Source of the DNA: Stemphylium vesicarium
Lineage: Eukaryota > Ascomycota > Dothideomycetes > Pleosporales > Pleosporaceae
Length of the DNA stretch: 64,000 nt
Direction of reading: 5' to 3'
Assembly (NCBI GenBank): GCA_004380135.1
Contig: QXCR01000082.1
Location: 1-64,000, forward strand
The notes beneath the pieces are model-generated. The model saw only the letters and a program-made list of their open reading frames with translations. It did not search any database and was not told the origin of the DNA. Every line of letters begins with the position of its first letter. Positions within the stretch are counted from its first letter, which is position 1. A program made the translations under genes and the position numbers. Of the stretch, positions 1-12,329 are shown in pieces.

Positions 1-1305
1 GTCGCCTTTTCTCAAACTGGTCGCCCGTTTTGTGTACTTCTACCCAACACCTACCTATCTGCAGCTGTGCCGGCGGGAGAGCCCGAGCTTAACTGAGAGG
101 GGAAGCTAGCAAAGGAGATGTTTAAACCATAAAAAAAGATGTACGGCATGATAGCACCAGCCTCACGGCCTGATTTTCTTGTCTATTACTAGTCTACGCC
201 CTGTAACGAAAGTCTTAATGAAACAATAGATATGACATTCATCTAAGCGGGAAGTACCAAGTTTGCAGTAATGCGGTGTTGTAGGTCTTGCGATATAGAA
301 CGTAGAATGTATGAAGCAATAGGTAGGAGTAGCCTGTGTACAGATTGCTAGGCAGATGACAAAAAAGGGAGAGTTTCTACGCCCATCCCTTGAATATAAA
401 AAGGCATCATCCATCATTCCATGTGAAAAGGCGCCTAGCGAGTAGCATTAGGAAGTTCTATCAGAAGGAGAACAGGGAGGTAGGTACAGAAGTAGAAGAA
501 GAAGGAGAAAGAGGAAAGAAGCTACCAAACGACTCTCATTCTCTCATCTTCGTCTCTATTCAACAACAACAACAACAACAAGACAGAAAGAAAGAAAAGG
601 TATAACATATATGATATAATATATATAAAACAGTGTTTCATTTCATCATTCAATCATTTCGCAACCTCTCTGCACCTCTCCGCACTTCCTAAAAGCAACA
701 ATCTTCACACCAAATCCCTCTTCGCTCCTCTTCTGAAAGGGGGAACGAACAAGCTTAGAAAAGCCAACAAAGAAGAACAAAAGTTGTCGTTTTTAACACA
801 CAGGATAGCTCCTTTGCCATCCATCCCCTTCCTTCCCTTTCCTAAACGACGTGGTATCGAATATCTCTGTAAAGAAAACCAACAAAAAAAAAGCGCAGAA
901 TGAAGAGAAAAAAAGCGAAGCTCCAGACAGAATTGTATCACCACTGGCGAACATGAATCTGGGCTGACCATGGCCGTACAGTTCAACGCGCCAGTGATGA
1001 CGGATATTGTTCGATAAAAGAAGAGAAAGAGAAAGAGAGAGAGAGAGAGGTACTGGTGTGAGTCCTGCCCCGTCTTGTTTTCGCCAATAACAACAAAAAA
1101 ACAAACCCAATGTATGTCGATCGCCTTGAATAAAAACTCCAATTCCATGCCCACACCCCGATTGTTGTGGTTTGACCCCCCCGTTGTGAAAATGTGAAAA
1201 ACTTCCAAATGCAGCATCATTCGCAGAAGCCGTAGCAACAGCCTTAGCAGCAGCATCGTACAACAGATTGACCACTCTCCTCGCCTTTTAGTCAAGAACA
1301 ACGCC
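1..1305. other. Intergenic / 3' flank of Cdc24, no gene seen
   Basis: No convincing coding region on either strand. The stretch holds simple sequence: a CAA run near 560-580 and a GA-rich run near 1020-1050. It probably includes the 3' UTR of the minus-strand Cdc24 gene that ends at 1306. Confidence 0.5.
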
Positions 1306-4300
1306 TCACCGTTGGCAGAAGAGTTCGATTTCGCCGAGTCCGCCACCGGGGTTGAGATTACTTTGCTGCTCTTTCCAATTCTCAAATGCTTCTTGCACGT
1401 CGTCGTCGCACTGGATGCTGACGTAGGTGTTGTCGCTGTCCAGGTACTTTAGCTTGACTTGACCGGATCCAAGTGATACGGAAGTCGATCTTTGAAGCTT
1501 TGCATCGATTCGGTCTTTGAGAGACTGGTAGCTGATGTTTGTGCTGACGACCAGGACCATGGAGCTGCCGGCTGACGGGCAGTGCACCTTGACTTTGAGC
1601 TGGGTGGGAATGCTGGAATCCTGGCCAAGTGGAGGCGACATGTTCCGAGAATCCATGGAAGCTGGCGTTAGAGTACCTTGGCTGCGCTCAAACGAAGACG
1701 CAGGTGTCATGGTACGGTTCATGGCGGGGTAGTTTGGATCGCGGCGCATGGCACCATTATGGTACTCGTTGTTTGCATTGGCCAGTTCGGTGGCTGTCCG
1801 TTGCTGTATCAGACGATCTCGCTGGATGGCAGGGGACTGGGTCGCAGCTCGCGGTGGCGCTTGGTTAGGAGAGTTACTTTGACTGCGATTGACAATGGCG
1901 GCATTGTAGGCGTAATGTGTCGGGAAGGGTGGTACTTCGGGTACTGGCTGCTGTGGTGCTCGCCGTGCTTGTCCTTGGAGATGGGAGTTGATATCGGGGC
2001 TACTAGCCGCCCGCAATCGGCCCTGGGCTGAGAGAGTGGCATTGGCAGGAAGTGATGGCCGCTGGGTGCGCGGTTGTTGATGTGGGTTATTTTCACCCCG
2101 GGATCCGTGACGTGACTGAGCAGGGGCAGTGTGTCGGTTGTTCTCTTCATGTGAATATCCATTCGGTGCTGCTTGGCGGGGAAAAGGGAAAGTGCCGTTG
2201 GATGATGAGCTTGTTCGTGCATTCGAGTGTGTTGACATTGGTGTTTGCATTGGCGTCTCGGCTGTTGGCGAAAAGTAGGACTCTTGGCCGGCCGCATTCT
2301 GGATCTGCTGAGTACGCAGGGTTAGTGGAGGCTGGCCGTTATAGCCCATGGGGAAACGTGGAGGTGGTACTCTGGCGTCTCCTTCATTCATTGGAGGTCC
2401 GCTCTCGCCGGTTGTGGACCGTGACCGTAGGGAGGGAGTAGAAGAATTCTGTCTTACACCGTAATCGCGTGGATAACCAGTGACGGGGTCAATATCCTCG
2501 TCGCCTTCATCATCGTCTTCTTCTTGATAGGGGTTCTCCAGGACCTGGTCACGCATGTAGGCGAATTGGGTATCTGATGGCTTGGAGTGCGTGGTGCTGG
2601 CGCTTGTCCGTGCCTGATCCTTCCATACGCGTCGTTGAGTGTCGACCTGCATAGCCCATTTCTTCATTGTCTCCTCAGAAGTGAATTTGATTATGAAATT
2701 TTCAATGCCTGGATCACCTTTCCAGAAAATCTGGCAAGTGTATGAGCCTACAATTGTTAGTAGTGGGAATTGACAGGAGAGATGTAGTCTTACCTGGCTT
2801 CTGAAGTGATATGGTTTCGGTCACGTTTTGCATGAAAATCCGGCCCTTGAGCTGCAGTTTCGGCTTTCCATCCTTGGTGACTAGCGTGCGTGTTGACATT
2901 TTGTTTTTCGGCTTGTTGACGTTGATTTCTTTGCAGCAGAGGAGGATCATCTCAAAGAGGTATATTTTGTACTGGGATGGTTAGCGGAGTGCAGGGTGTT
3001 GGAGAAAGGGTTCGCTACCTCTCGCTCTTCGTTTTTTGAAGTCATGCTCTCGCCCTTGAGAACGGTGTATTGGCCGTGCAAAAGGAGATCGCCGAAGCCT
3101 TCTATCCGGTGGCCCTTCCAGTCTTCAACGAGCGTCTTGAGTTCCTCGACAGCCTCTACGCGCTCCTCCCGAGCGATGGCGTCGTTGGTGCCTGCGAGAA
3201 CTGAAGAGGCTGCCTCGATACCCTTTGAAATGTCTTCTCGTCGGCCTTCGTCCAGATCGCCTTTGTCTCGGAGTTGCTGCGGGGGTTAGTATTTGCATTT
3301 TTTTGGATGGATATGAGAGGAAATGCGGATCATACCTGGAGAAGCAGCGGGTATTTGGTGAGTCGCTGGAACGGCTTTAACAAGAATGAGGCGAGTAGGG
3401 TCGGCGATTCAACCATCTGTCGCATCTCGGCCGGCCCACCCGTTTCCTTGAGCTTGTCGAACTCGCGCATGGCCGTCTGCTCGCATTTCTTCTGGTTCGC
3501 AATGTAGGGCTCGTAGACTTTGAAGGCATCTTTGTAGAGCACAAAGAGGTTTCCCCAATTTTGCTCGGTCGCGGGCTGGGCGTTGGTCTGCTCGACACGG
3601 ATGAGGAAGCGGCGCTGGAAATCGAGGAGGGCGTTGAGGTTGAGGAAGATGTCGTGGACGAGATCGCCGCTGATGACGCCCTTTTCTTCGACCAGCTTCT
3701 TGAACTCTTGGAGCAGTTCCAGGTGCTGAACGTAGGTGCGCTCCGTCTTGACCAGCTCGTCGATGATGTGCTCGCGCTGCGTGCGCTTCGTGACGACGCC
3801 ACCAGCATTCTCCAGCGACTCAGCGGTGACGCCGGCAATCTTGCCCTGGGCAACCAGCTCGTCTAGCACGCGGTTGACTACGTTGGTGACCTGGGTCGGT
3901 GGATTAGCGCGGGCCCTACTAGACGATACCCCACGGGGAGTGGGTGCTCACCTTCACAAAACCGGTTGTGTCGTCACCGTACAAGTCGCCCAGGATAAAG
4001 CAGCTCTCCTGCGGGATGCCGAGGTCGGCGACGCAGCTCTGGATGAACTTGTAGCAGGCCATCTTCTCGTTCTTCTTCAGGCTCTTCTCGTCCTGCTTGG
4101 AGCTGGGGATGCTCAGCAGAGTGCGGGGCCCCAGGGCGTTATACAGCTCCATCAGCGGGTAGCCCCTCCGGAAGGTCCTCCACAGCAACGTCACGGGGTC
4201 GGCGTCGTCGTCGGCCTTGTCCTCCTCCTCGGCCATCCAGTCGTTGAAGCCGGCAATGGCGCGCAGGCGCATCTGCAGCGTCAGACAGCGCTGGAACAGC

Positions 4301-4650
4301 GAGGTGTCCTTGTCGGCCCGTTTGTTGAGCACATTGTCGCTGGCTTCGACGGGCCCGCCGTTGTTGACGGGCGTCGACGACGTCGGGGGCGGGGGGAAGT
4401 TGGCGGGCGGCGAGGCAAAGAGGGTCGAGGTGGTCGTGGCCTGGGTGCTCTGCGTGTCGCGCGCGCTGCTGTGCGAGTAGGTCGAGTAGGTACTCTGGAA
4501 GCTCTGGTGCGACATGAGGGCAGGCGGCCCGGTCGAGGTCATCCGGGCGTGTGCTGTCTGCTTGTTTGGCGACGGTGGTGGAGGATGGGAGACGGTATAG
4601 GTGGTATGGGCTCTCACCAGACCCGAGTGAAACGATAGTCCGCCCTCCAT
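1306..4650 (-). CDS. CDC24: Cdc24-type Rho/Cdc42 guanine nucleotide exchange factor
   Basis: Exchange factor that loads Cdc42 with GTP and sets cell polarity and hyphal growth at the cortex. I read five exons: complement(1306..2747, 2794..2971, 3019..3276, 3336..3890, 3952..4650), about 1043 aa, with all four introns GT...AG and in phase. Visible domains in order are a Cdc24 calponin-like region (around residues 90-240), a Dbl-homology RhoGEF domain beginning after VTNVVNRVLDELVAQG with the PFQRLTKYPLLLQ helix, a PH domain (from YKIYLFEMILLCCKE), a long disordered Ser/Pro/Gln linker, and a C-terminal PB1 domain (STQLKVKVHC to the end) that in yeast binds Bem1. All parts of the family architecture are present. 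The first Met at 4650 opens MEGGLSFHSGL. A 60-nt in-frame segment just after it could be a further intron. An alternative start is the Met of MTSTGPPALM. Confidence 0.93.
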
Positions 4651-4846
4651 GCTGCTTTCATGGATCTCCTTGCGCCAGCCGCTAGGCTCCCTAGGCGGTC
4701 AGGGTCGCTGCTAGCTAGACTGAACAGGGCGGCGAGAGCTAGAGCTTAGGCCACGGCCACGGCCAGCATGCAAAATGACGGATCTTGGGCACAGGGCTGC
4801 AGCGTGCGATCGCCTGCGTTTGCGATAACGACGCCGGCGTGGTGAT

Positions 4847-4870
4847 GGCGCGAGGGCGCGAGGGCGCGAG
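4847..4870. repeat. Octamer tandem repeat (GGCGCGAG)x3
   Basis: Three exact head-to-tail copies of an 8-mer in the Cdc24 upstream region. The period matches other 8-bp tandem duplications in the window. Confidence 0.9.
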
Positions 4871-5991
4871 GACGATGGGGAAACTTGGCTGTCCTCGCAT
4901 GCGCCCGCCGCAGCTGAAAGGGGGAAGCTGGCTGTTTCACCTGGCCCTGCAGAAGCTCTGCACGTGACGCACACATTGGGCATTACTCGACGACGACTCC
5001 TCATACCAGCCAGCGGGCGTGAATCACGGCCGCCCGAGTGACAGCTAAACTGTCACCCCCCCACACCAGGCGGCGCGTCGTCGATCCACTCATTTCCATG
5101 ACTGCAGACGGCAGTCTGCGATATATGACAGCTGACTTACTCACGGCGTCTCGCTCTTTCAACTCTTTCCCGACCTGTTTGTTCTGCCGGCAGAAGGGAT
5201 GCCTTGGGCCGCCATCAACCGCCTGCCTGCCCGTCGCGGACCCGTTTTCCCCAGTCTGCTTTGACTGTTGACCTTAGCACGTCCTCTGTTCGTTGCTGAG
5301 GTATTAAAACCTTTCTGCCCATGTCCACGTTGTAGCCGACTCCCGTGAGGTGAGAGGATGAGGAGCGGATCTGCGCATGCTCTCAAATACTATCTCATGC
5401 CACAGAATACATAGGTCCTCTTTACATGTGGATAGTTCGCAGTCATCGTGGAAACGCATAAAATCAACACACAACGAAACTCAACCCCACCCAGAATGGG
5501 CCTTGCAGTCATGTGCTCCGTGGCTTGCCCGACTGCACAGAATGTTCTACTCCAGCTGCCCTGCATACACACGCCCCCCCTTCAAATCGCCGACATGTGC
5601 AGAGAAGGAATCGCTCAACCTTCTAGTGCTAGATGGAACCGTTAAGCGGGCTCCTGGGCTCCTCACTCCTGACCTAGCGTGGGCTTGCGTCTGGTGTCTC
5701 AGCCGAGCCATGTCGCCGCACCATCAGTAGGCCGCATGTGCCTAGGCGGAAGGCTAGCCGCAGATCTGAGTGAATGGGGACCCGTGCACGGCCGCTTTCG
5801 TCACGGGAAGCAACGACATGTGCTGCTCGAGTCTCGGCTGAAGCTTGAAGATTTATCGCGACATTGTGAAGTTATCCGTCATAGCCCACAGTCCCATCCG
5901 CACTCCCTTCACACTGTATTCGCCCTCCATTCGCCCTCGATCCCGTCACATCGCCCCCGCCGCGTCCCGTATCATACATGCGTTGATATTC

Positions 5992-6023
5992 CAGGCGGCC
6001 AGGCAGCCAGGCAGCCAGGCAGC
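5992..6023. repeat. Octamer tandem repeat (CAGGCAGC)x4
   Basis: Four head-to-tail copies of an 8-mer, the first with one substitution (CAGGCGGC). It lies about 150 bp upstream of the F-box/WD40 start codon, probably in the promoter or 5' UTR. Confidence 0.9.
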
Positions 6024-6169
6024 ACTACGGCCACCACGTGCGCCCTCTCCACGCACATGCGTAAACAATACAACTACAACTTGATCTTCCCACGACAGAC
6101 TGGGCGATTTCCGCCATCTCCGTCTCCACTGAACCAAGCCACCCATCGCCCGCCGCTCTAAGCACCGTA

Positions 6170-8945
6170 ATGGCAGCGCCTCTAGGCAACCCCAACATTC
6201 AATTTTCCGGCCCACCCTACATGCACCCTTTCCGCCCCGCCTCCTCCATGAGCGCAAACCGTTTCGACGAGGGATATTCGGAAGAGACGCGGAGTCAGAA
6301 TGAAAGCGACATGGTCATGCAGACGGACGTGAGGCTGAGCGACGGCGACCGGGAGCCCGAGCTGCCCTTCAGCCTGCCCGACTGGGTCCTGGCTCTGAAC
6401 GAGAGTGAACGCAGCGGTATGTCTGTGAAGCCGTAGAAAACTGGGGCCATGCTGATGTTGTATTCCAGAATTTGCATATGCCATCCTGCGCTCGCTGCGG
6501 ACCTCGTCGATAGCCGGCATCGTCGAAAAGCTGAATCCCCTCCTACACCTCGATCCCGTAATACACCTGCCGCCCGAGATCACCTTCCAAATCCTCTCAT
6601 ACCTCAACCCCGAGACCCTGCTGCGCGCATCCACCTTGTCGCGTGCATGGAGAGAGCGCGTGCTAGACAGCCCTCTCTGGAAACTGCTCTTTAGGCTCGA
6701 GGGCTGGAACTCCAACTTCCCACAGGTGCGCGCATACGAAGAGACCCAGAGGCAGAAGCGCGCCGAGTTTAAAGAGAAGGAGCGAAAGACACGACACCGG
6801 GCAACAGAGGATACCGACTATGGCAAACCATCCCACAAGAAGCGTGTACGCGAACGACAACTTTTCGGCGATGGAACAGCCTCGGACAGCCAAACACAGA
6901 ATGCGGGAAGCTCGCTTACCAGTGCCTCAACGGGCGTTACTTGGGGCGAGCAGCACGGGTCAGTCGAGGCCGACGATAGCCCCTCTGTCAAATCGGAGGA
7001 CAAGATGGAAGGCGTCTCTTTCCATGGCCCGTCACCTGCCATCTCGCCTACCGATGTAGCACGTCGGGAAAGGCGGCAAGGCCTGCCATCCGACGACACA
7101 TCATCCACTACCAATTCCGGAATCCCGACCAGCCTTCCAATACATCCCTCGCTTCTGCTTCCCGGTCCAGAGGCTAAGATCAACTGGCAGTTCCTTTACA
7201 AGCAAAAGAGACGCTTAGAAGAAAACTGGAGCACTGGCCGCTTCACAAACTTCCAACTCCCACATCCAAGCTACCCCGAGGAGGCACACACCGAATGCGT
7301 GTATACTATACAGTATTCCGGCAAGTACCTCGTCAGTGGAAGCCGGGATAAGAGCATTAGGATCTGGAACCTGGACACTCTTCGCCTAGTGCACCCTCCG
7401 CTCGTTGGCCATTCAGCTTCCGTCTTGTGCCTACAATTCGACGAGCGGCCCGATCAGGATATCGTGGTATCGGGTGGCAGCGACTGCAGAGTCATACTAT
7501 GGCAATTTTCCACTGGCCGAGTCATCAAAGAGATTGAGAGGGCACATTCAGAGTCCGTCTTGAACCTGAGATTCGATGACCGCTACCTGGTCACCTGCTC
7601 CAAAGACAAGACGATCAAAGTATGGAATCGCAAAGAAATGATGCCGACGGACAACACGTACCCTTCGTCAACTATGAAGTCGGGTGCCAAATTCCCATCC
7701 TACATTATTAATATGCAGGAGCAAGTCGAGAACCAACATCTGCACTTCAAACCTCTTCTGCCCTACAGCCTCATCATGACGTTGGAGGGCCACGGCGCGG
7801 CAGTCAACGCCATCCAGATCCTCGACGGACAGATTGTTTCTGCCTCCGGAGACAGAAGCGTTAAATGCTGGGATGTCCGAACAGGTGCATGCACGCGAAC
7901 CTTTTCAGGTCACACCAAGGGCATTGCTTGTGTTCAGTTCGATGGACGACGTATTGTCAGTGGAAGCTCAGACGAGAGCGTACGGATATTCGATCGCGCT
8001 ACCGGGGCCGAAGTAGCATGCCTGAACGGCCACAGTAATCTTGTGCGCACAGTACAAGCCCAATTCGGCGACCTACCAGGTAACGAGGAGGAGCTGGAGG
8101 CCGAGGCTCGTATTGTTGATCGAAACTACTTCGCCGCACAAGCCAGTGGCATGGTGTCTGACCAGAACCTCAGCCGAGCCGAGCGACGTGCTCGAAATGC
8201 TGGCTCGCGTGACCCCTCTAAGGTCTTCGCTTACGGAGCCAAACTGCCGCCAGGTGGTGGAGGTAGCAAATGGGCGCGCATTGTCTCTGGTTCCTACGAT
8301 GAGACGGTCATCATCTGGAAGCGAGGGCCTGACGGAGCTTGGGAGAAGTCACAAACACTGCTACAGAATGACGCAGTCCGAGCTGCTGGCGGCCGGCCAA
8401 GGAGACCTGTAGTCCAAGCTGCAGCCAATGCAAACCACGCTGCACAACATAACCAACAGGCTCATGCCCCAAACCCCGCACAGCAGAACAATTTTCAGAC
8501 GTTGGCGCAGCAAGCTCAGGCACAAGCCCAGGCGGCTCAGACTCTTGCCCAGCAAGCTCATGCCCTTCACGCAGCCTCGCAAGCCATGCACGGCCCAGCT
8601 ACCAACAACCTAGCTGCTGGTCACAACGCTGCCGGGCCTGCCGCGGCGGCGCATCCCACAGTCGGCCACAACCAGCCAGCCGGACATGCAGCAGCAGCGG
8701 TACAGACAGGACCGGCAAACGCTCAGCCTCAGCCTCATCATCACCACCACCATCACCACCACGCTCCACATCCACTTGCGGCGCCCCTCAATACTAACGG
8801 CACCAACTCGCGAGTGTTTAAGCTGCAATTCGATGCGCGCAGGATCATCTGCTGTAGCCAGGACCCAACTATTGTAGGATGGGACTTTGCAAATGGCGAC
8901 AAGGACATTACGCTCGCCAGTCAGTTCTTTGGCGACTCGTATTAG
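6170..8945 (+). CDS. F-box / WD40-repeat protein, SCF substrate receptor type
   Basis: Two exons, join(6170..6416, 6469..8945), about 907 aa. The 52-nt intron starts GTATGT and restores the frame into EFAYAILRSL. An F-box follows (HLPPEITFQILSYLNPETLLRASTLSRAWRE), then a basic, charged linker, then WD40 repeats with the usual GH...SGS/SCSxDxxIxxW pattern (for example YLVSGSRDKSIRIWNLDT, IVSGSSDESVRIFD). By family knowledge the F-box recruits Skp1/Cul1 and the propeller holds a phosphorylated substrate, as in Cdc4 and beta-TrCP. The propeller is interrupted before its last blade by a roughly 180-residue Ala/Gln-rich low-complexity insert that ends in a run of nine His. I do not assign a specific orthologue. 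It is not obviously the Met30/SconB or Cdc4 orthologue. Confidence 0.88.
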
Positions 8946-9288
8946 GGGCGTAATAGAAGACTTATGATATTTGATTCTGTAAAGTAGGAACGAGTATGGA
9001 AGGCCGACGCTTGGAGTGTAGAAGAGCGATTTCGGCACTCTTTTGATTGGGATTGTTGAACTTCTCACGCATGAATTGACGGAAATCTGCAGAACTATTA
9101 ATACATCATTTACATTTATCAGTATCGTATCGAGACATGACAACGGATCTTCCCCTTTCCGACCAAATTCATGAGGTAGGGATATATACTTTTCAGGTTG
9201 AACGATCTCCTCGACGGTAGTCTAGTGGCTTGGCAGAGTGATCTACCTTTTCTCACAACACCAGCACACAAAACATCATCTGATCACC

Positions 9289-9999
9289 ATGTCTCCATCT
9301 GTATCTTTTGCCTTTTCTCCAGCCCAGACTTTAGACGCCACAGCCATCGCCTCCCTCTTCGTCTCCTCTTGGAACACACCCTTTACAGCCCTGCAATTCG
9401 GCACCCTGGACCCGCAGTCCCTGGCCGCAGAAATGACACCACGCATCGCCCAGCAAATAGCATCCGAAACTTCACCTACAACGTTTGAAGTCGCACGTTT
9501 GTTGCAAGACGACGGAGATGTTGTTGCTGTCGCGCAGTGGACTTCACACAGCACGATGACTGAAGAAGAGGATGCGGATGATGCTGAACGCCGGCAGTTC
9601 GAACAAGAAGTCTATTTCAATACTCTACCCGATTCCTGTAATAAATCCCTTATAATGGAATTCGAAACTAAACAGCGCGATTTGCGCGACGTCGTCATGC
9701 GTGGCCATTCACGATACCTTTTACTCGATAATCTTGCTACTAAACTACAATACCGCCGAAGAGGATTAGCCGCGCGGCTTGTTTCGCGGGGTATGGAGAG
9801 GGCGGAGGATATGGGTGTGGGTATTTATCTGGATACTGGTAGTGAGAATGATGCTGCGCTGGGGTTGTATAAGAAGTTGGGGTTTGAAGAGAGGGGGAGG
9901 AGGTGCGTTGAAGATTTGGGAAGATTTGGAGGTGCGGAGGGAGAGGCGTATGAGGTTGTCGGGCTTGTGAAAATGGCTCGACGAGAAGAGGAGAGATAG
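9289..9999 (+). CDS. GNAT-family N-acetyltransferase
   Basis: Single exon, 236 aa. I start at the ATG at 9289 (MSPSVSFAFSPAQTLDATAI) because the upstream in-frame codons lack an ATG closer to consensus. The C-terminal half carries the GNAT acetyl-CoA-binding segment, with QYRRRGLAARLVSRGMERAE for motif A and the later DTGSENDAALGLYKKLGFEE for motif B, in the expected order. The family transfers acetyl groups to amines. The substrate cannot be told from sequence. The last third is rich in AGG/GGG codons, unlike the first half. The 5' end lies about 340 bp after the F-box/WD40 stop, on the same strand. Confidence 0.85.
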   Translation: MSPSVSFAFSPAQTLDATAIASLFVSSWNTPFTALQFGTLDPQSLAAEMTPRIAQQIASETSPTTFEVARLLQDDGDVVAVAQWTSHSTMTEEEDADDAERRQFEQEVYFNTLPDSCNKSLIMEFETKQRDLRDVVMRGHSRYLLLDNLATKLQYRRRGLAARLVSRGMERAEDMGVGIYLDTGSENDAALGLYKKLGFEERGRRCVEDLGRFGGAEGEAYEVVGLVKMARREEER

Positions 10000-10579
10000 A
10001 GGTAGAGGTGAGATGGATGACCTGGTAGGGGGCATGCGTTGATTGGAGTTGTGTGAGTTCTTAAGTAAGTACCCTGCTAAAAACCTAGAAGTTGGAATAG
10101 AATTCCTCGGAAGGATGCTAATTGGAAAGATTGGCATAAAAAATCTCGCACGTTTTGATTTACCTGCGTTAAGAGGTGGAATGCTTCTTGTGCACCGTTG
10201 AGCCCTTGGACCTTGGTCATGGCGGATGACTAATGACGTGGTACCGCTTTCTCCTCACTCGGTATCCCACCACACGCTCTAGACGCCGATATGCATCCGA
10301 TGTAAACAATGAACCGCTAACAGTAAGGATAACTGCTTGGCCAGATTGACACGACAGACAGCTATGACTCACTCATGCGTTCGTATTCGCGCTTCCCAAA
10401 GAAGGATGCGGAAGGGCGCACTCTAGCTCTTTCCGACGGCAAACGACATCTCGAAGTAATTACCTAAATCTTACGTTGATGACTGCGGCTAGAGGCAGAT
10501 CTTGGCTACCGAGAGCGATTGAAAAATTTCTCTAGGGAGCTCTTCCTCCCAATCAATAGCACATAGACTCATTTCTACC
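10000..10579. other. Intergenic, promoter side of the MFS transporter
   Basis: 580 bp with no ORF I can support. It lies between the GNAT stop and the transporter start. Confidence 0.4.
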
Positions 10580-11971
10580 ATGTCTACCACGACCGTCGTC
10601 GAAGAGCACGTCGAATTGACAACCTTCCACCCTCTAGATACGAGCAACCTCACAACGGCCCAGGCGAAATCCTTAGCATCCTTCCCCGCCTCCACATCCC
10701 AGAGCCCCGATGAAGCTCCAGAGAACGCCGCATATGCCGTCTCCGCTATTCCCGACGGCGGATACGGCTGGGTGATTGTCTTATGTTGCTCCATCACCAC
10801 GTTCTGTCACAATGGCATCATAAACTGCTGGGGTGTACTTCAAGCCGCGTTGCTTCACTCGACTTTGAAGTCCGTCCCACCCTCGACTCTCGCTTACGTC
10901 GGTACTCTCGCCCTTGCTGGCGGCGCCTTGTATGGTCTCGGAGCCATCCGCCTAATGCGATACGTAGGCTGCCGTGCAACCATTCTACTAGGGGTATTCC
11001 TCATGGGAGTGAGTCTCATCGGCGCTAGTTTCTGCACTTCGAATCTTGTTGGGCTGTTCGGCACGTACGGTCTCATTGGTGGGGTGGGCATGTCCATGGT
11101 CTACGCCGTTGCAAATACCCTGCCCGTACAATACTTCAGCGCGCACTTAGGCCTCGCAAACGGATTGATCAAGCTGGGTGGTGGTATAGGCGGTTGCGTC
11201 ATGGCCCTTGCTCTGGAAGCCCTGTACAGACGAGTAGGCATTGCGTGGACTTTCCGCATCCAAGGACTACTTACGATGGTTATTGGGCTCCCCGCGGCGT
11301 GGATGCTGAAAGACAGAGTATCGCTTCGGAACGTCCCGTTTGTCGATCTGACAATGTTCAGAAGCGTCACCTTTATGGCGACGTTTGTTGCGAGCGCTAT
11401 TGGTGTCTTTGCTCTCTACGTTCCGACGTATTACCTCCCGTTATTCGCGCAGTCGATTGGGCTCAGTCCGACGACCGGAGCGGGCCTGGTCGCAGCTTTC
11501 AACGCTTGCAGTGCTATTGGGCGTTTCATCGCTGGACCGCTCTGCGACAAGCTGGGTCCGCTAAACATGTTCGTCATCACCATGGCGCTCAACGCAGCGA
11601 GTATGCTTGCCATCTGGCCTGTGTCTAGCACCTTGGGACCTCTCGTCATCTTCGCTATCCTGAACGGAGTCGCCAACGGTGCTTACTTCACCACTCAACC
11701 CACTGTCGTCGCTGGTATCTTTGGGCCTGGACGCGCTGCTGTCGCTATGAGCATGTCTGTAACGGGGTGGTCTGGCGGCTACCTCATGGGCGCTCCCATA
11801 GCTGGTTATCTTTTACAAGCAGCAGGAGGAAGTCGAGACACCGCTGCGGGTCAGAACATTGATGTCTATCGTCCTGCCATCTTCTACGCTGGTGGAACAG
11901 CGACTGTCTCTGCACTCTGCGTCGTCTTTGCGAGACTCACAGTGGCAAAACAGTTCAGAAAGAGGGTGTAA
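10580..11971 (+). CDS. Monocarboxylate transporter-like MFS permease
   Basis: Single exon, 463 aa. After a soluble N-terminus of about 55 residues comes IPDGGYGWVIVLCCSITTF. The DGGxGW signature opens the first helix of MCT-family (SLC16-like) proteins. About twelve hydrophobic helices follow, with a loop between helices 6 and 7 shorter than usual (AWMLKDRVSLRNVPFVDLTMF). The second half keeps GRFIAGPLCDKLGPLNMF, an MFS loop motif. Family members move monocarboxylates or related small acids with protons across membranes. Substrate specificity in fungal members is poorly predictable. No introns or lesions seen. Confidence 0.9.
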   Translation: MSTTTVVEEHVELTTFHPLDTSNLTTAQAKSLASFPASTSQSPDEAPENAAYAVSAIPDGGYGWVIVLCCSITTFCHNGIINCWGVLQAALLHSTLKSVPPSTLAYVGTLALAGGALYGLGAIRLMRYVGCRATILLGVFLMGVSLIGASFCTSNLVGLFGTYGLIGGVGMSMVYAVANTLPVQYFSAHLGLANGLIKLGGGIGGCVMALALEALYRRVGIAWTFRIQGLLTMVIGLPAAWMLKDRVSLRNVPFVDLTMFRSVTFMATFVASAIGVFALYVPTYYLPLFAQSIGLSPTTGAGLVAAFNACSAIGRFIAGPLCDKLGPLNMFVITMALNAASMLAIWPVSSTLGPLVIFAILNGVANGAYFTTQPTVVAGIFGPGRAAVAMSMSVTGWSGGYLMGAPIAGYLLQAAGGSRDTAAGQNIDVYRPAIFYAGGTATVSALCVVFARLTVAKQFRKRV

Positions 11972-12214
11972 ACGAAGCTGCGTGGTGAGAGGAGAGGCTT
12001 CATAGTGCACACTACGTGAGCGCTGTGAACTGACATCACACTGCGCCATGTCATATGGAGTGATTGTCTTATTTCTTCCACCTCATACCGAAAAACACAG
12101 TTCTTAACCACTCACCATCTTATCCTATATCCACCTACGAAGATGACATCCTTGACCCACGATATCGAGATGACATCCACTCCAAAAACCCCTCCCAACA
12201 CGCCCATCGAGACG

Positions 12215-12234
12215 ACCGCAGCACCGCAGCACCG
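12215..12234. repeat. 8-bp tandem duplication 1 (ACCGCAGC x2, plus ACCG)
   Basis: Two exact copies of an 8-mer followed by its first four bases, inside the 12143-12887 pseudogene. The second copy causes a frameshift and a downstream stop. Confidence 0.9.
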
Positions 12235-12329
12235 ACGCGCAAACACCTAAAACCCCATCGCAACCCCATTGCCCCGTCCCAGCGCGAAGCCATCCTATCC
12301 ACCATTTCCCCGCCCAACGAAGAGTCCTC

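Larger units (their letters stand above)
4651..6169. promoter_or_regulatory. Divergent intergenic region between Cdc24 and the F-box/WD40 gene
   Basis: About 1.5 kb separating two divergently transcribed genes, so it should hold both promoters and 5' UTRs. No coding ORF is convincing. It contains two octamer tandem repeats, listed separately. I could not identify specific factor sites with confidence. Confidence 0.5.
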
